Source: Magnetospirillum aberrantis SpK (lineage in GTDB: Bacteria; Pseudomonadota; Alphaproteobacteria; Rhodospirillales; Magnetospirillaceae). From it: 64,000 nucleotides of DNA. Positions 53,227 to 63,610 of this stretch are shown one piece after another. Positions within the stretch are counted from its first letter, which is position 1, and every line of letters begins with the position of its first letter. The DNA lies in the NCBI RefSeq assembly GCF_011022235.1, contig NZ_JAAIYP010000042.1:62001-126000 (forward strand). The letters are read 5' to 3'. The translations under genes were made by a program, and so were the position numbers. A model generated the notes under the pieces. It did not search any database. It saw only the letters and a program-made list of their open reading frames with translations, and was not told where the DNA came from.

Positions 53227-54162
53227 ATGGACCTGATCTTTGGTTCCGGGGCCAAGCCCGCCGCTGCTGGCACCCCTGCCGGCGACCTTGTCAAGGACGG
53301 CTCGGCCGCCACTTTCGCCGCCGACGTGATCGAAGCGTCGCTCAAGGGCCCGGTGATCGTCGATTTCTGGGCTACCTGGTGCGGCCCGTGCAAACAGCTT
53401 GGCCCGATGCTGGAAAAGCTGGTGCGTGAAATGCGCGGCGCGGTGCGCATGGTGAAGATCGACGTGGACAAGGAACAGGCCCTGGCCGCGCAATTGCGCA
53501 TCCAGTCGGTGCCCACCGTCTACGCCTTCAAGGATGGCCGCCCGGTCGACGGCTTCACCGGCGCCCAGCCGGAAAGCCAGTTGCGGGCCTTCCTGCAACG
53601 CCTGACCAGCGGCGGTGGTGCCGGTGCCCAGCCCAGCCTGGACGACATCATCGTCGAGGCCAAGCAATTGCTGGCCGACGGCGATGCCGAGACCGCCGCC
53701 GCCGCTTTCCAGCAGGTGCTGGCCGAGGACCCGGCCAACGCCGCGGCCATGGCCGGGCTGTTGCGCTCGCTGTTGGTCCTGGGCGACGCCGAGACCGTGC
53801 GCCAGATGTTGCCGCACCTGTCCCCCGAGATGCTGAAGAACGCCGAGATCGCCGCGGTCAAGACGGCGCTCGACCTGCAAGAGGCCGCAGCCGCCAGCGC
53901 CGGCCAAAGCGCCGATTTGCGGCGCCGCTTGGCCGCCGACGCCGACGACCATCAGGCGCGACTGGATCTGGCCTTGGCCTATTACGGTGCCGGAGAGGCG
54001 GAAGCGGCGGTGGACGAATTGCTGGAGCTGTTCCGGCGTGACCGCGCCTGGAACGACGAAGCGGCCCGCAAACAGCTTCTCAAGCTGTTCGAGGCCCTTG
54101 GTCCCACCCATCCGCTGACGGTGTCGAGCCGGCGGCGGCTGTCGGCCTTGCTGTTTTCGTGA
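53227..54162 (+). CDS. CnoX-like thioredoxin with C-terminal TPR repeats
   Basis: A 311-residue protein. The N-terminal thioredoxin fold (about 20-130) has VIVDFWATWCGPCKQLGPML and a WCGPC active site; a helical TPR region (residues 135-311) follows with EAKQLLADGDAETAAAAFQQ and LDLALAYYGAGEAEAAVDEL. E. coli CnoX (YbbN) has the same layout, protects proteins from chlorine damage and hands them to GroEL, but has no active-site CxxC; this one does. It overlaps the next gene's start. Start at ATG 53227. Confidence 0.88.
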   Translation: MDLIFGSGAKPAAAGTPAGDLVKDGSAATFAADVIEASLKGPVIVDFWATWCGPCKQLGPMLEKLVREMRGAVRMVKIDVDKEQALAAQLRIQSVPTVYAFKDGRPVDGFTGAQPESQLRAFLQRLTSGGGAGAQPSLDDIIVEAKQLLADGDAETAAAAFQQVLAEDPANAAAMAGLLRSLLVLGDAETVRQMLPHLSPEMLKNAEIAAVKTALDLQEAAAASAGQSADLRRRLAADADDHQARLDLALAYYGAGEAEAAVDELLELFRRDRAWNDEAARKQLLKLFEALGPTHPLTVSSRRRLSALLFS

Positions 54163-54809
54163 TGACCGGCGCCGAGCTGCCGCGCGTCGTTCCGGTGTTC
54201 GCCATCTCGGGCGCCCTGTTGCTGCCCGGCGCGCGGCTGCCGCTGACGGTGTTCGAGCCGCGCTATCTGGCGCTGATGGATGATTGCCTGGGGGCCGGAC
54301 GGCTGTTCGCCCTGGTCCAGCCATCGGCGCCGGACGTCGTCACCGGCGGTGCGGTGGACGGCCTTCATGCCGTCGGCACCCTGGCCCGCGTCACCGCCTT
54401 TGGCGAGACCGGCGACGGCCGTTACGTGGTCACCGCCTTGGGGATAACCCGTTTCCGTCTGGCCGGCGAGGTCGAGGGGCGTTCGGGCTATCGCCGGGTG
54501 GTGGCCGAGTATGGACCTTACGTGGCCGATCTGGCGCCGTCCGCGCCGACATCGGGCGTCGATCGCCACCGTTTGAGGGCGGCGGTGGGGGGCTATCTCG
54601 GCCGTCAGGGCGTGGCGCTTGATCTGGCCAAGCTGGATGGCGCCAGCGATGCCGAGATGGTTTCCGCCCTGGCCATGGCCGCGCCGCTCAGTCCCGCGGA
54701 AAAGCAGGTGTTGCTCGAAGCCTTGGATGTGGCCGAGCGCGCCGACATGATGATCGCCATGTTCGAAATGGCGCTGTTGACCGAAACCAGCTCCGGCTTG
54801 CTGCATTAG
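54162..54809 (+). CDS. LON N-terminal substrate-binding domain protein
   Basis: A 215-residue protein that is almost all LON N-terminal domain: [34 protein letters not shown] and a C-terminal helical bundle ([20 protein letters not shown]). It lacks the ATPase and protease parts, so it may bind substrate or act as an adaptor; the function of such stand-alone copies is not established. Starts at ATG 54162 or GTG 54159, overlapping the cnoX stop. Confidence 0.85.
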   Translation: MTGAELPRVVPVFAISGALLLPGARLPLTVFEPRYLALMDDCLGAGRLFALVQPSAPDVVTGGAVDGLHAVGTLARVTAFGETGDGRYVVTALGITRFRLAGEVEGRSGYRRVVAEYGPYVADLAPSAPTSGVDRHRLRAAVGGYLGRQGVALDLAKLDGASDAEMVSALAMAAPLSPAEKQVLLEALDVAERADMMIAMFEMALLTETSSGLLH

Positions 54810-54820
54810 GAGGGATTCCC

Positions 54821-55018
54821 ATGACCGACCGTGTTCCCGGCATCGATACCAAGCTGTTGGAAATCCTGCGCGCGCCGGGCACCCACGCGCCGCTTCGTTA
54901 TGACTCGGATCATAACGAACTGGTGGACGACCAGGCTGGCCTGGCCTATCCCATCCGTGACGGCATTCCGATCATGCTGCCCGACGAGGCGCGGCAGGTG
55001 GGTGGGGACAAGGCGTGA
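54821..55018 (+). CDS. Trm112/YcaR-family small protein lacking zinc cysteines
   Basis: A 65-residue protein matching the YcaR/UPF0434 shape: [20 protein letters not shown], then [20 protein letters not shown] and LPDEAR. The family usually has a Cys-Pro at the start of the ribbon (CPV); here the positions read Ala-Pro and no cysteine is present, so it probably does not bind zinc in the usual way. It lies 11 bases after the LON gene and its stop overlaps the DUF971 start (GTGA). Confidence 0.85.
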   Translation: MTDRVPGIDTKLLEILRAPGTHAPLRYDSDHNELVDDQAGLAYPIRDGIPIMLPDEARQVGGDKA

Positions 55019-55449
55019 GCCAGTCCGAAGGCCGCCCGGTTCCGGTCGAGATCAAGGTCCGCAAGGCGGAAAAGCGTCTTGACGTCAGCTTCGACGACGG
55101 CGCCGCCTTTTCGCTCAGCGCCGAATTGCTGCGGGTGGAAAGTCCTTCGGCCGAGGTCCAGGGTCATGGCCCCGGCCAGAAGACCCTGGTGGCCGGACGC
55201 CAGCACGTGGCCATCATCGGTGCCGAGCCGGTGGGGAATTACGCCATCAAGCTGGTGTTCGACGACCTGCACGACAGCGGCATCTACACCTGGGACTACC
55301 TGTATTGGCTGGGCCTGAACCAGGACCGGGTGTGGGCGGATTATCTGGCGGCCCTGACGGCGGCGGGCAAGCACCGCGACCCGGCCCTCAATCCCCCCGA
55401 TCCGCCCAAGCACTTGTGCGGGGGCGACCATGGCGGCGGGTGTGGCTGA
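55015..55449 (+). CDS. DUF971 protein (gamma-butyrobetaine hydroxylase N-terminal-like)
   Basis: A 144-residue protein with [40 protein letters not shown], the conserved [20 protein letters not shown] and a C-terminal [10 protein letters not shown] with two cysteines and a histidine, probably a metal site. The domain is found N-terminal to carnitine-pathway dioxygenases; stand-alone copies sit near Fe-S cluster genes in some genomes. Function unknown. The start is GTG 55015, overlapping the previous stop. Confidence 0.85.
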   Translation: MSQSEGRPVPVEIKVRKAEKRLDVSFDDGAAFSLSAELLRVESPSAEVQGHGPGQKTLVAGRQHVAIIGAEPVGNYAIKLVFDDLHDSGIYTWDYLYWLGLNQDRVWADYLAALTAAGKHRDPALNPPDPPKHLCGGDHGGGCG

Positions 55450-56709
55450 TTAAAGTCTTTCGCCCCGCATCAGCCGGGGCAGGTCGCCGACCACCCCCAT
55501 GGCGTGCTTCATGAAGAAACGCTTGGTGTCGGGCATGGCCTGGACCGCGGCCAACCCAAGGTCGCGGGCCAGTTTCAGCGGGCCGAAATCGTTGCTGAAC
55601 AGCCGTACCAGGACGTCGGTCAGCCCCAACATCAACATGTTGTCGAACCGCCGCCAGCGTTGATAGCGCTCCAGCACCTGGGGACTTCCGACATCCAGGC
55701 CCAGACGGCGGGCGTCGACCATCACCTCGACCAGGGCGGCGACGTCGCGGACGCCCATGTTCATGCCTTGACCGGCCACCGGATGCATGCCGTGCGCGGC
55801 GTCGCCGACCAGGGCCAGACGGCGGTCGATGGCGCGGTCGGCGATCTGAAGGGTCAGCGGGTAATGGAAGCGCGGCCCATCCAGCGCGATGTCGCCCAGG
55901 ATGTCGCCGAAGCGGGTGCGCAATTCGTCAAGGAAGCCGGGATCGTCCTGGTTCACGATGGCGTCGGCAAGATGCAGCCGTTCCGTCCACACGATCGAGG
56001 AACGGTGGGGATGTTCCGCGCTGCCGCGCATGGGCAGGATGGCGAACGGCCCGCTGGGCAGGAAGTGTTCGTGCGCCACGCCGTCATGGGGCTTTTCGTG
56101 CGCCACCGTGCAGACGATGCCCGATTGATGGTAGTCGAAGCGCCGGATGCCGATGCCGGCGCCCTTGCGGGTGGGCGACGGCCGTCCGTCGGCGGCGATC
56201 ACCAGATCGGTCCGCAACTCCCGGCCGTCGGCCAGGGTGACGGTGGCGCCGACGGCGCCACGGTCCACCGCCTGTGCCCGCGCCGGCGCCAGGACATGGG
56301 CCTTGGGCAATTGCGCCAACCGTTGGTAAAGACCGCGCCGGATGGTGGTGTTCTCGACGATCCAGCCGAAGGGCTGGTCGCCCAGGGCGGTGTGGTCGTA
56401 ATGCAGGAACAGCGGCGATGCGCCGTCGGTGACGCGGATTTCCAGGATCGGCTGGGCCTCGTCGGCCATGAAGGTCCAGGCGCCGGCCCCCTCGAACACC
56501 CGTTGCGCCGACAGCGCCACGGCGATGGAACGGCCATCGGTTCCCGGCTGGGCCAACCTGGCCGGATCGCTTGCCTCGACCAGGGCGACCTCGAGACCGG
56601 CGCCGGCCAGACAACAGGCGGTCAGCGCGCCGGCCGGGCCGCCGCCGATGATGACGGCGTCGAAACGGGAGGGAAAGGGCGATGTCGGGATGTCTTCGGT
56701 GTCGGCCAT
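55450..56709 (-). CDS. FAD-dependent ubiquinone-biosynthesis-type hydroxylase (UbiH/UbiF/VisC family)
   Basis: A 419-residue flavoprotein monooxygenase. The FAD motif is FDAVIIGGGPAGALTACCLA, the DG motif is VIAADGRPSPTRKGAGIGIR, and the GD motif is LALVGDAAHGMHPVAGQGMN. The family hydroxylates the ubiquinone ring; which position cannot be told from sequence, so UbiH, UbiF or UbiL are all possible. The ATG at 56709 gives the expected N terminus. It is divergent from glnK across a 312-base regulatory region. Confidence 0.88.
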   Translation of the reverse strand: MADTEDIPTSPFPSRFDAVIIGGGPAGALTACCLAGAGLEVALVEASDPARLAQPGTDGRSIAVALSAQRVFEGAGAWTFMADEAQPILEIRVTDGASPLFLHYDHTALGDQPFGWIVENTTIRRGLYQRLAQLPKAHVLAPARAQAVDRGAVGATVTLADGRELRTDLVIAADGRPSPTRKGAGIGIRRFDYHQSGIVCTVAHEKPHDGVAHEHFLPSGPFAILPMRGSAEHPHRSSIVWTERLHLADAIVNQDDPGFLDELRTRFGDILGDIALDGPRFHYPLTLQIADRAIDRRLALVGDAAHGMHPVAGQGMNMGVRDVAALVEVMVDARRLGLDVGSPQVLERYQRWRRFDNMLMLGLTDVLVRLFSNDFGPLKLARDLGLAAVQAMPDTKRFFMKHAMGVVGDLPRLMRGERL

Positions 56710-56878
56710 GTTCAAGATGTGCCATTCTGAGGCCGCCGACGCAAGGGCTCCGACCAAAAGCCCAGCACGCCACGGAAACAGGCAATGCGTGCACGACTCC
56801 GCTTATGTTTTAAGCAATGCCGTCGCCGGATCGGGTGGTTGAAGCGCAGGAAACGGCGACCAAGGGCGGAAAGGGCGT

Positions 56879-57360
<482 letters not shown>

Positions 57361-57439
57361 ACCGAAAGAGGTTCGGCGATCCGCCGTTTTCGAAGGGGGC
57401 TCCACACTTCACATTTCCCCCTCCATGTTTTTGCGTCTG

Positions 57440-57466
57440 GGCCCGGGATTTCCCGGGCCTTTTTTT
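57440..57466 (+). terminator. Intrinsic terminator after glnK
   Basis: GGCCCGGG (57440-57447) pairs with CCCGGGCC (57452-57459) around an ATTT loop, followed by seven T. It separates glnK from amtB, so amtB has its own promoter. Confidence 0.93.
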
Positions 57467-57583
57467 GTCTGTCGCCGGCATCCATGCCTTGAATCGCGGC
57501 AGTCGTCATAGGGGCTGCTTATTTTTGCATCATTGCTTCGGCGGTATCTCAGGCGGAGTGCGTGCTTTGCCGCCACGGTCCGG

Positions 57584-57600
57584 TTGGCACGCTTCTTGTT
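57584..57600 (+). promoter_or_regulatory. Sigma-54 promoter for amtB
   Basis: TTGGCACG-CTTC-TTGTT at 57584-57600; the -24 GG (57586-57587) and -12 G (57598) are ten bases apart, with a single mismatch (T for C in TTGC). It is the best regulatory match in the window, 95 bases before amtB. The rest of the 334-base region 57361-57694 holds only the glnK terminator and an AT-rich stretch near 57518-57535. Confidence 0.75.
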
Positions 57601-57694
57601 TAGGAAGGGGTGTGCCGGCCCAGGTGTCCTTATCCTCCCAAAAGGCCCTGGGTCCGGCCTCAGGTCAAATGTCCGAGCCGTTCGGGGGTTACCC

Positions 57695-59035
57695 ATGATC
57701 CATCATCGTCTCAAGAGCTTCGCCGCCGCCGCGCTTCCGGCCGCCGCGACCATGCTGGCCGCTTCGGCCGCCTGGGCTCAGGAAGCCGCCGAGGCGGCGC
57801 CCGCCGCGCCGGCGATCGACACCGGCAACACCGCCTGGATGCTGGTCTCCACCGCCCTGGTGCTGATGATGACCATCCCCGGTCTGGCCCTGTTCTATGG
57901 CGGCATGGTGCGCAAGAAGAACGTGCTGGGCGTGATGATGCAAAGCTTCGCCATCGCCGCGCTGGCTTCGGTCCTGTGGATGGTGATCGGCTATTCCCTG
58001 GCCTTCACCGGCACCAGCCCCTATATCGGCGGCCTTGACCGCCTGTTCCTGGACGGCATCGGCAAGGAAACCCTGTCCGGGACCATCCCGGAATCGGTCT
58101 TCGCCATGTTCCAGATGACCTTCTTCATCATTACCCCGGCCCTGATCACCGGCGCCTTCGCCGATCGCATGAAGTTCTCGGCCATGCTGGTGTTCATGAC
58201 GTTGTGGATGCTGTTGGTCTATGCCCCGATCTGCCATTGGGTGTGGTCGCTCGATGCCAACGGTGCCGCGCTCGGCTTCCTGGGGGCCATGGGCGCGCTC
58301 GACTTCGCCGGCGGTACGGTGGTGCACATCAACGCCGGTGTCGCCGGTCTGGTGGCGTGTCTGGTGATCGGTCCACGCAAGGGCTTCGGCACCGACAACA
58401 TGGCGCCGCACAACCTGACCCTGTCGGTGGTCGGCGCCTCGCTGTTGTGGGTGGGCTGGTTCGGCTTCAACGCCGGTTCGGCGGTGGCCGCCGACGGCCG
58501 TGCCGGCATGGCCATGCTGGTGACCCAGATCGCCGCCGCCGCCGCCGCCCTGTCGTGGATGTTCGCCGAATGGATCCTGCGCAAGAAGCCGTCGATCCTG
58601 GGCATCGTCTCGGGCGCCGTCGCCGGTCTGGTGGCCATCACCCCGGCCGCCGGCTTCGTCGATCCCAAGGGCGCGTTGATCATCGGCCTGGTGTCCGGCG
58701 TGGTCTGCTTCTGGGGCGCCACCACCCTCAAGCACGCGCTCAAGTATGACGACTCGCTCGACGCCTTCGGCGTGCACGGCATCGGCGGCGTGATCGGCGC
58801 CATCCTGACCGGCGTGTTCGCGGTCGAAGGCATCGGCGGTACCGCCGGTCTTCTGGAAGGCAATGCCGGCCAGGTGCTGACCCAATTCTATGCGGTGGCG
58901 ATCACCGTCGCCTACACCGCCATCGTCAGCTTCATCCTGCTCAAGCTGGTGGATCTGGTGATGGGCTTGCGGGTGTCGGCCGAAGAGGAGCGCGAAGGCC
59001 TGGACCTCGCGCTGCATGGAGAGACCGTTCACTGA
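57695..59035 (+). CDS. amtB: Ammonium transporter AmtB
   Basis: A 446-residue membrane channel with a cleavable signal (FAAAALPAAATMLAASAAWA) and 11 helices. Conserved motifs are ALFYGGMVRKKNVLGVMMQS, the FIITPALITGAFADRMKFSA region, HINAGVAGLVACLVIGPRKG with the pore histidine, and FGVHGIGGVIGAILTGVFAV with the second one. It conducts ammonium and is regulated by GlnK. Start at ATG 57695. A terminator follows at 59068. Confidence 0.96.
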   Translation: MIHHRLKSFAAAALPAAATMLAASAAWAQEAAEAAPAAPAIDTGNTAWMLVSTALVLMMTIPGLALFYGGMVRKKNVLGVMMQSFAIAALASVLWMVIGYSLAFTGTSPYIGGLDRLFLDGIGKETLSGTIPESVFAMFQMTFFIITPALITGAFADRMKFSAMLVFMTLWMLLVYAPICHWVWSLDANGAALGFLGAMGALDFAGGTVVHINAGVAGLVACLVIGPRKGFGTDNMAPHNLTLSVVGASLLWVGWFGFNAGSAVAADGRAGMAMLVTQIAAAAAALSWMFAEWILRKKPSILGIVSGAVAGLVAITPAAGFVDPKGALIIGLVSGVVCFWGATTLKHALKYDDSLDAFGVHGIGGVIGAILTGVFAVEGIGGTAGLLEGNAGQVLTQFYAVAITVAYTAIVSFILLKLVDLVMGLRVSAEEEREGLDLALHGETVH

Positions 59036-59067
59036 TTGAAATCCCTCCGGCACGGGGGATAAGCGGG

Positions 59068-59106
59068 AAGGGGGCACGGCCGCGAGGTCGTGTCCCCTTT
59101 CTTTTT
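59068..59106 (+). terminator. Intrinsic terminator after amtB
   Basis: AAGGGGGCACG (59068-59078) pairs with CGTGTCCCCTT (59089-59099) over 11 base pairs with one G-U, then a TTTCTTTTT run. Confidence 0.85.
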
Positions 59107-59194
59107 GTACGGCCCAGCGGGCGCACATCTTCCTTGGGCCTGTCCCCGCAAATCGGGTAGAACATCTGGCGATCAAAGCTTGCCGGGGACCAAG

Positions 59195-60358
59195 GTGAAC
59201 GACCGTCTCAACCTTTTGACCGATTATCCTTTCCAGCGCCTGACCGACCTTTTGGGCGGACCGGCGACGCCGGAAAGCGTCGTCATGTCCATTGGCGAGC
59301 CCCAGCACGCGCCGCCGGCCCTGGTGGCGCGCATCCTGGCCGACAAGGCCGGGCTGTGGGGCAAGTATCCGCCGGCCAACGGGTCCCCGGATTTCCGTCA
59401 GGCGGTGGCGCAATGGCTGACCCGGCGTTTCAAGCTGCCCGAGGGCATGGTCGATGCCGAGCGCATGGTGCTGCCGGTGGCCGGCACCCGTGAAGCGCTC
59501 TATCTGATCGCCCAGACGGTGGTGAATCCGGTCGAGGGCGGGGAAAAGCCGCTGGTGCTGCTGCCCAACCCGTTCTATCAGGTCTATGTGGGCGCGGCGA
59601 TCATGGCCGGTGCCGAGCCGGTGTTCGTTCCCGGGGCCGCGGGTCCCGCCTCGCAGCCCGATTTCTCGACCCTGCCCGAGGAAATCCTGGCCCGCACCCA
59701 GTTGGCCTATCTGTGCAGTCCGGCCAATCCGCAAGGATCGGTGGCCGATCTCGAACTGCTCAAGCGCACGGTGTCGCTGGCCCGCAAATACGGTTTCGTG
59801 CTGGCCATGGACGAATGTTATTCGGAAATCTGGGACAAGGTGGAACCGGCCGGCGCGCTTGAAGCCTGTGCCGCCCTGGGCGGATCGGTGGACAACGTTC
59901 TGGTGTTCCATTCGCTGTCCAAACGTTCCAGCGCGCCGGGCCTGCGTTCGGGCTTCGTCGCCGGCGATCCCAAGGTCATGGCCGCGTTCGGCCGGGTGCG
60001 TTCCTATGGCGGCGCCGCGACGCCCCTGCCCATTGTCGCCGTCGCCGCCGCCTTGTGGCGTGACGAAACCCATGTCGAGGAAAACCGCGCCCTTTACCGG
60101 ACCAAGATGGATATGGCCGAACGCCTGTTGGGCGGTCGTCCCGGTTTCGCCCGTCCCCAAGGCGGCTTTTTCCTGTGGCTGGACGTGGGCGACGGCGAGA
60201 ACGCGGCGGTGGAATTGTGGCGACAGGCCAAGATCCGCGTCCTGCCCGGCAAATATCTGGCTCGCGACGGCGTGGGCGACCGTTATGTCCGTATCGCCCT
60301 GGTCCACGACCTGGAACAGACCGAACAGGCGCTGACCCGCATCAAGGAAATCCTTTAA
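59195..60358 (+). CDS. Class I aminotransferase (succinyldiaminopimelate transaminase-like, DapC)
   Basis: A 387-residue PLP enzyme with [33 protein letters not shown], the tyrosine in [11 protein letters not shown], and the PLP-binding lysine in [18 protein letters not shown]. The pattern suits DapC, which makes N-succinyl-L,L-diaminopimelate for lysine and peptidoglycan, but other class I transaminases are possible. The start is GTG at 59195 with GGGGACC upstream; the longer frame crosses the amtB terminator. Confidence 0.85.
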   Translation: MNDRLNLLTDYPFQRLTDLLGGPATPESVVMSIGEPQHAPPALVARILADKAGLWGKYPPANGSPDFRQAVAQWLTRRFKLPEGMVDAERMVLPVAGTREALYLIAQTVVNPVEGGEKPLVLLPNPFYQVYVGAAIMAGAEPVFVPGAAGPASQPDFSTLPEEILARTQLAYLCSPANPQGSVADLELLKRTVSLARKYGFVLAMDECYSEIWDKVEPAGALEACAALGGSVDNVLVFHSLSKRSSAPGLRSGFVAGDPKVMAAFGRVRSYGGAATPLPIVAVAAALWRDETHVEENRALYRTKMDMAERLLGGRPGFARPQGGFFLWLDVGDGENAAVELWRQAKIRVLPGKYLARDGVGDRYVRIALVHDLEQTEQALTRIKEIL

Positions 60359-60371
60359 GGAAAGGGGAGAC

Positions 60372-62810
60372 ATGGCCCTCGCCCGCAAAGCCGCACCCCG
60401 CCCCCGTTTCCTGCCGCAAGGCGCCGCCGACGCCATGCGGCGGTTCCTGGTGCGTCTGGGCGGCATCGTGCTGGCGGCGGCGGTGCTGGTGGCGGCGGTG
60501 GCCCTGGCGACCGTCGATCCCGGCGACCCTTCGTTCAACGCCGCCGTTTCCGGGCCGGTCAACAATGCGCTGGGGACGTTCGGCGCTACCCTGGCCGATC
60601 TTTTGTGCCAGTTCTTCGGCCTGAGCGCCATTCTCGGGTTGCTGGCGACGGCGATCTGGGGCGGATCGTTGGCGGTGCGGGCGTATCCGCCCCGGCTGTG
60701 GGGATTGCGGGTGGCGCTGTTGCCGCTGTCGGTGCTGGCGCTGTCGGTGGCCTTTTCCGCGCTGCCGCTTCACACCGCCAGCCTGAGCGCCGGTGCCGGT
60801 GGCGCCTTGGGTTCGGTGACGGCCAAGGCCCTGGCCGGTCTGCTGCCGCCCGACCTTGGTTGGATCGTGTGGTTGGGCGCGGCGGTGCTCGGGCTTGGGG
60901 GGTGGGTGTTCTCGCTGGGTCTGTCGCCCTCGGACTGGGCTGGGCTGAGCCGTGCCGGGCGCCGCTCCATCGAGGTGGCGGTGGCCACCGGTCAGGCGGC
61001 GGGGGCGTTGCGCCAGCGCATGGGCGATACCCCGGTATTCCGCCGCGCCGCGGTGATGGGGGCCGGCGAGGTACGGATCAGCACCCCGTCTCGTCGCCCG
61101 CCGGAAGCTTCCGCCGAAATGGACGAGGACGACGACGAACCCTCGCCCTTTTCTCCCGATCCCATCCCGGATGACGACGACGAAGCGGCCCAAACGCCGC
61201 CGCCCGGCGCGTTGGTGCAGCCCAAGCGGCCGCCGCCGGCTGCCGGCAAGCGCGAAAAGGCGGCACGCCAAGGCACCTTGGACCTGGGCGAACCGCAAGG
61301 GATCGGCTACGAGCTGCCGCCCCTGACCCTTTTGGCGCCGCCACCCGACCAGAACCGCACCCAATTCAGCCAGGACGCCCTGACCCAGAACGCCCGCATG
61401 CTGGAAAACGTGCTCGAGGATTTCGGCGTCAACGGCAAGGTGGTGAAGGTCCGCCCCGGCCCGGTGGTGACCCTTTACGAACTGGAACCGGCGCCGGGCA
61501 CCAAGACCAGCCGGGTCATCGGTCTGGCCGACGACATCGCGCGCTCCATGAGCGCCCTGTCCGTGCGCATCGCCACCATTCCCGGCCGTTCGGTCATCGG
61601 CATCGAATTGCCCAACAGCCGGCGCGAGGTGGTCTACCTGCGCGAGCTTCTGGCCTCGGAAGCCTTCGAGAAGGCGCCGGCCAAGCTGACCTTGGTGCTG
61701 GGCAAGGATATCGGCGGCGCCCCGGTGATGGTCGATCTGGCGCGCATGCCGCACCTTCTGATCGCCGGCACCACCGGCTCGGGCAAGTCGGTGGCGGTCA
61801 ACACCATGATCCTGTCGTTGCTGTATCGTCTGACGCCCGACGAATGCCGGCTGATCATGATCGACCCCAAGATGCTGGAACTGTCGGTCTATGACGGCAT
61901 TCCCCATCTGTTGGCCCCGGTGGTCACCGAGCCGGGCAAGGCGGTGGTGGCCCTGAAATGGGCGGTGCGCGAGATGGAAGACCGCTACCGCGCCATGAGC
62001 CAGCTTGGGGTGCGCAATATCGCCGGCTACAACCAGCGTCTGCTCGAAGCGCGCGATCGCGGCGAACAGCTGACCCGCACGGTTCAGACCGGTTTCGATC
62101 CCGACACCGGTAAACCGGTCTATGAGGATCAGCTGCTGGAGCTGACGCCGCTGCCGTTCATCGTGGTCATCGTCGACGAGATGGCCGACCTGATGCTGGT
62201 GGCCGGCAAGGACATCGAGGCGGCGGTGCAGCGTCTGGCCCAGATGGCCCGCGCCGCCGGCATCCATCTGATCATGGCGACCCAGCGTCCGTCGGTGGAC
62301 GTCATCACCGGCACCATCAAGGCCAATTTCCCCACCCGTATCTCGTTCCAGGTCACCAGCAAGATCGACAGCCGAACCATCCTGGGCGAACAGGGCGCCG
62401 AACAATTGCTGGGTCAGGGCGACATGCTGTACATGGCGGCCGGCGGCCGCATCACCCGCGTTCATGGCCCCTTCGTGTCCGACCAGGAAGTGGAGAAGGT
62501 GGTCGAACACCTGCGTTACCAGGGCGAACCCAATTACGTCGAGGCGGTGACCGAGGAAGAGGAGATGATGGATTCCATGGCCGGCGGTGCCGGTGGTGGT
62601 TCATCCGGCGACGACCTTTACGACCAGGCGGTGGCCCTGGTGGCGCGCGAGGGCAAGGCCTCGACCAGCTTCATCCAGCGCCAGCTCCAGATCGGCTACA
62701 ACCGCGCGGCCCGGCTGATGGAGCGCATGGAGAACGAAGGTGTGGTCGGCAAGGCCAACCATGTGGGCAAGCGCGAGGTTCTGGTACGCCGCACCAACGA
62801 GGATTATTGA
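60372..62810 (+). CDS. ftsK: DNA translocase FtsK
   Basis: An 812-residue FtsK. The N terminus has about four membrane helices (from residue 30 to 185), then a short acidic/proline-rich linker (about residues 235-300, with [12 protein letters not shown]), a motor domain with Walker [19 protein letters not shown] and Walker [17 protein letters not shown], and a C-terminal winged-helix gamma domain ([19 protein letters not shown]). It coordinates cell division with chromosome dimer resolution. The linker is short compared with E. coli. Start at ATG 60372, 13 bases after the aminotransferase. Confidence 0.96.
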   Translation: MALARKAAPRPRFLPQGAADAMRRFLVRLGGIVLAAAVLVAAVALATVDPGDPSFNAAVSGPVNNALGTFGATLADLLCQFFGLSAILGLLATAIWGGSLAVRAYPPRLWGLRVALLPLSVLALSVAFSALPLHTASLSAGAGGALGSVTAKALAGLLPPDLGWIVWLGAAVLGLGGWVFSLGLSPSDWAGLSRAGRRSIEVAVATGQAAGALRQRMGDTPVFRRAAVMGAGEVRISTPSRRPPEASAEMDEDDDEPSPFSPDPIPDDDDEAAQTPPPGALVQPKRPPPAAGKREKAARQGTLDLGEPQGIGYELPPLTLLAPPPDQNRTQFSQDALTQNARMLENVLEDFGVNGKVVKVRPGPVVTLYELEPAPGTKTSRVIGLADDIARSMSALSVRIATIPGRSVIGIELPNSRREVVYLRELLASEAFEKAPAKLTLVLGKDIGGAPVMVDLARMPHLLIAGTTGSGKSVAVNTMILSLLYRLTPDECRLIMIDPKMLELSVYDGIPHLLAPVVTEPGKAVVALKWAVREMEDRYRAMSQLGVRNIAGYNQRLLEARDRGEQLTRTVQTGFDPDTGKPVYEDQLLELTPLPFIVVIVDEMADLMLVAGKDIEAAVQRLAQMARAAGIHLIMATQRPSVDVITGTIKANFPTRISFQVTSKIDSRTILGEQGAEQLLGQGDMLYMAAGGRITRVHGPFVSDQEVEKVVEHLRYQGEPNYVEAVTEEEEMMDSMAGGAGGGSSGDDLYDQAVALVAREGKASTSFIQRQLQIGYNRAARLMERMENEGVVGKANHVGKREVLVRRTNEDY

Positions 62811-62852
62811 CCGATACCGATTTTCGCCACGATTGACGGGTACTCCCCGCAA

Positions 62853-62887
62853 ACCGGTTCCGTGAGTCGGAAATTCGCGGAACCGGT
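62853..62887. other. 10-bp inverted repeat after ftsK
   Basis: ACCGGTTCCG (62853-62862) and CGGAACCGGT (62878-62887) form a perfect stem with a 15-base loop between ftsK and lolA. There is no clean T run after it (GTAATTTCC), so it may be a weak or Rho-assisted terminator, or a transcript-stabilising hairpin. Confidence 0.6.
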
Positions 62888-62925
62888 GTAATTTCCTGTT
62901 TCTACCGAACCCCAAGAGGTCGTTC

Positions 62926-63594
62926 ATGCCGTCCCTGTCCCGCCGCCGCCTGCTTGCCGCCGTTTCCGGCGCCGTCCTGGCCGGCGCCCTGCCGCTTGCG
63001 GCGCTGGCCGCGCCCAAACGCGCCGCCGCGATCTTGTCCGAGCGCGACAAGGCCGACGTGGCGCGGGCCGAGGATTACCTGAACGCCATCACCACGCTGA
63101 AGGCGCGATTCCTGCAAACCGCCGAGAACGGCGCCCAGGCCGAAGGCACCGCCTATCTGTCGCGGCCGGGCAGGATGCGGCTTCAGTACGATCCGCCCAA
63201 TCCCATGCTGGTGGTGGCCGACGGCACCTTTCTGATCGTCCATGACCAGGAACTGGGGGAACCCAGCTATATCCCCCTGGGCTCGACCCCGGCCGGGGTG
63301 CTGGTGCGCGAGAACGTGCGCCTGACCGGCGGCGACGTCAGCGTGACGCGGGTGGTGCGGCTGCCCGGCGTGCTCAACGTCAGTCTGGTGGAGGCCGAGG
63401 AACCCGAGGCCGGCGAACTGACCCTGGTGTTCTCGGAAAGTCCGTTCGCGTTGCGGCAATGGCGGGTCAAGGACGCCCAGGGGGCGGTCACCTCGGTCTC
63501 GCTGTTCGAGGCGCAAACCGGGATCAAGCTCGATCCCAAGCTGTTCGAGTTCAAGAACCCCAATTTCGACAAGCCGCACCTGCGCGAGGGGTGA
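62926..63594 (+). CDS. lolA: Outer-membrane lipoprotein carrier protein LolA
   Basis: A 222-residue periplasmic protein. The signal peptide contains twin-arginine-like SRRRLL followed by AAVSGAVLAGALPLAALAA. The LolA core has LNAITTLKARFLQTAENGAQ, AYLSRPGRMRLQYDPPNPML and a C-terminal beta strand run. It carries lipoproteins from LolCDE to LolB. The RRR-LL start suggests Tat export, which is unusual for LolA. It is followed by an unexplained structured region before xth. Confidence 0.9.
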   Translation: MPSLSRRRLLAAVSGAVLAGALPLAALAAPKRAAAILSERDKADVARAEDYLNAITTLKARFLQTAENGAQAEGTAYLSRPGRMRLQYDPPNPMLVVADGTFLIVHDQELGEPSYIPLGSTPAGVLVRENVRLTGGDVSVTRVVRLPGVLNVSLVEAEEPEAGELTLVFSESPFALRQWRVKDAQGAVTSVSLFEAQTGIKLDPKLFEFKNPNFDKPHLREG

Positions 63595-63610
63595 TTCATA
63601 CTTTTGTGTA

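Noticed and set aside
57689-60631. A 980-codon open frame on the minus strand across amtB, the aminotransferase and the ftsK start
   Set aside because: It mirrors three well-supported plus-strand genes in high-GC DNA. Its translation is rich in Gly, His, Gln and Arg with no recognisable domain.
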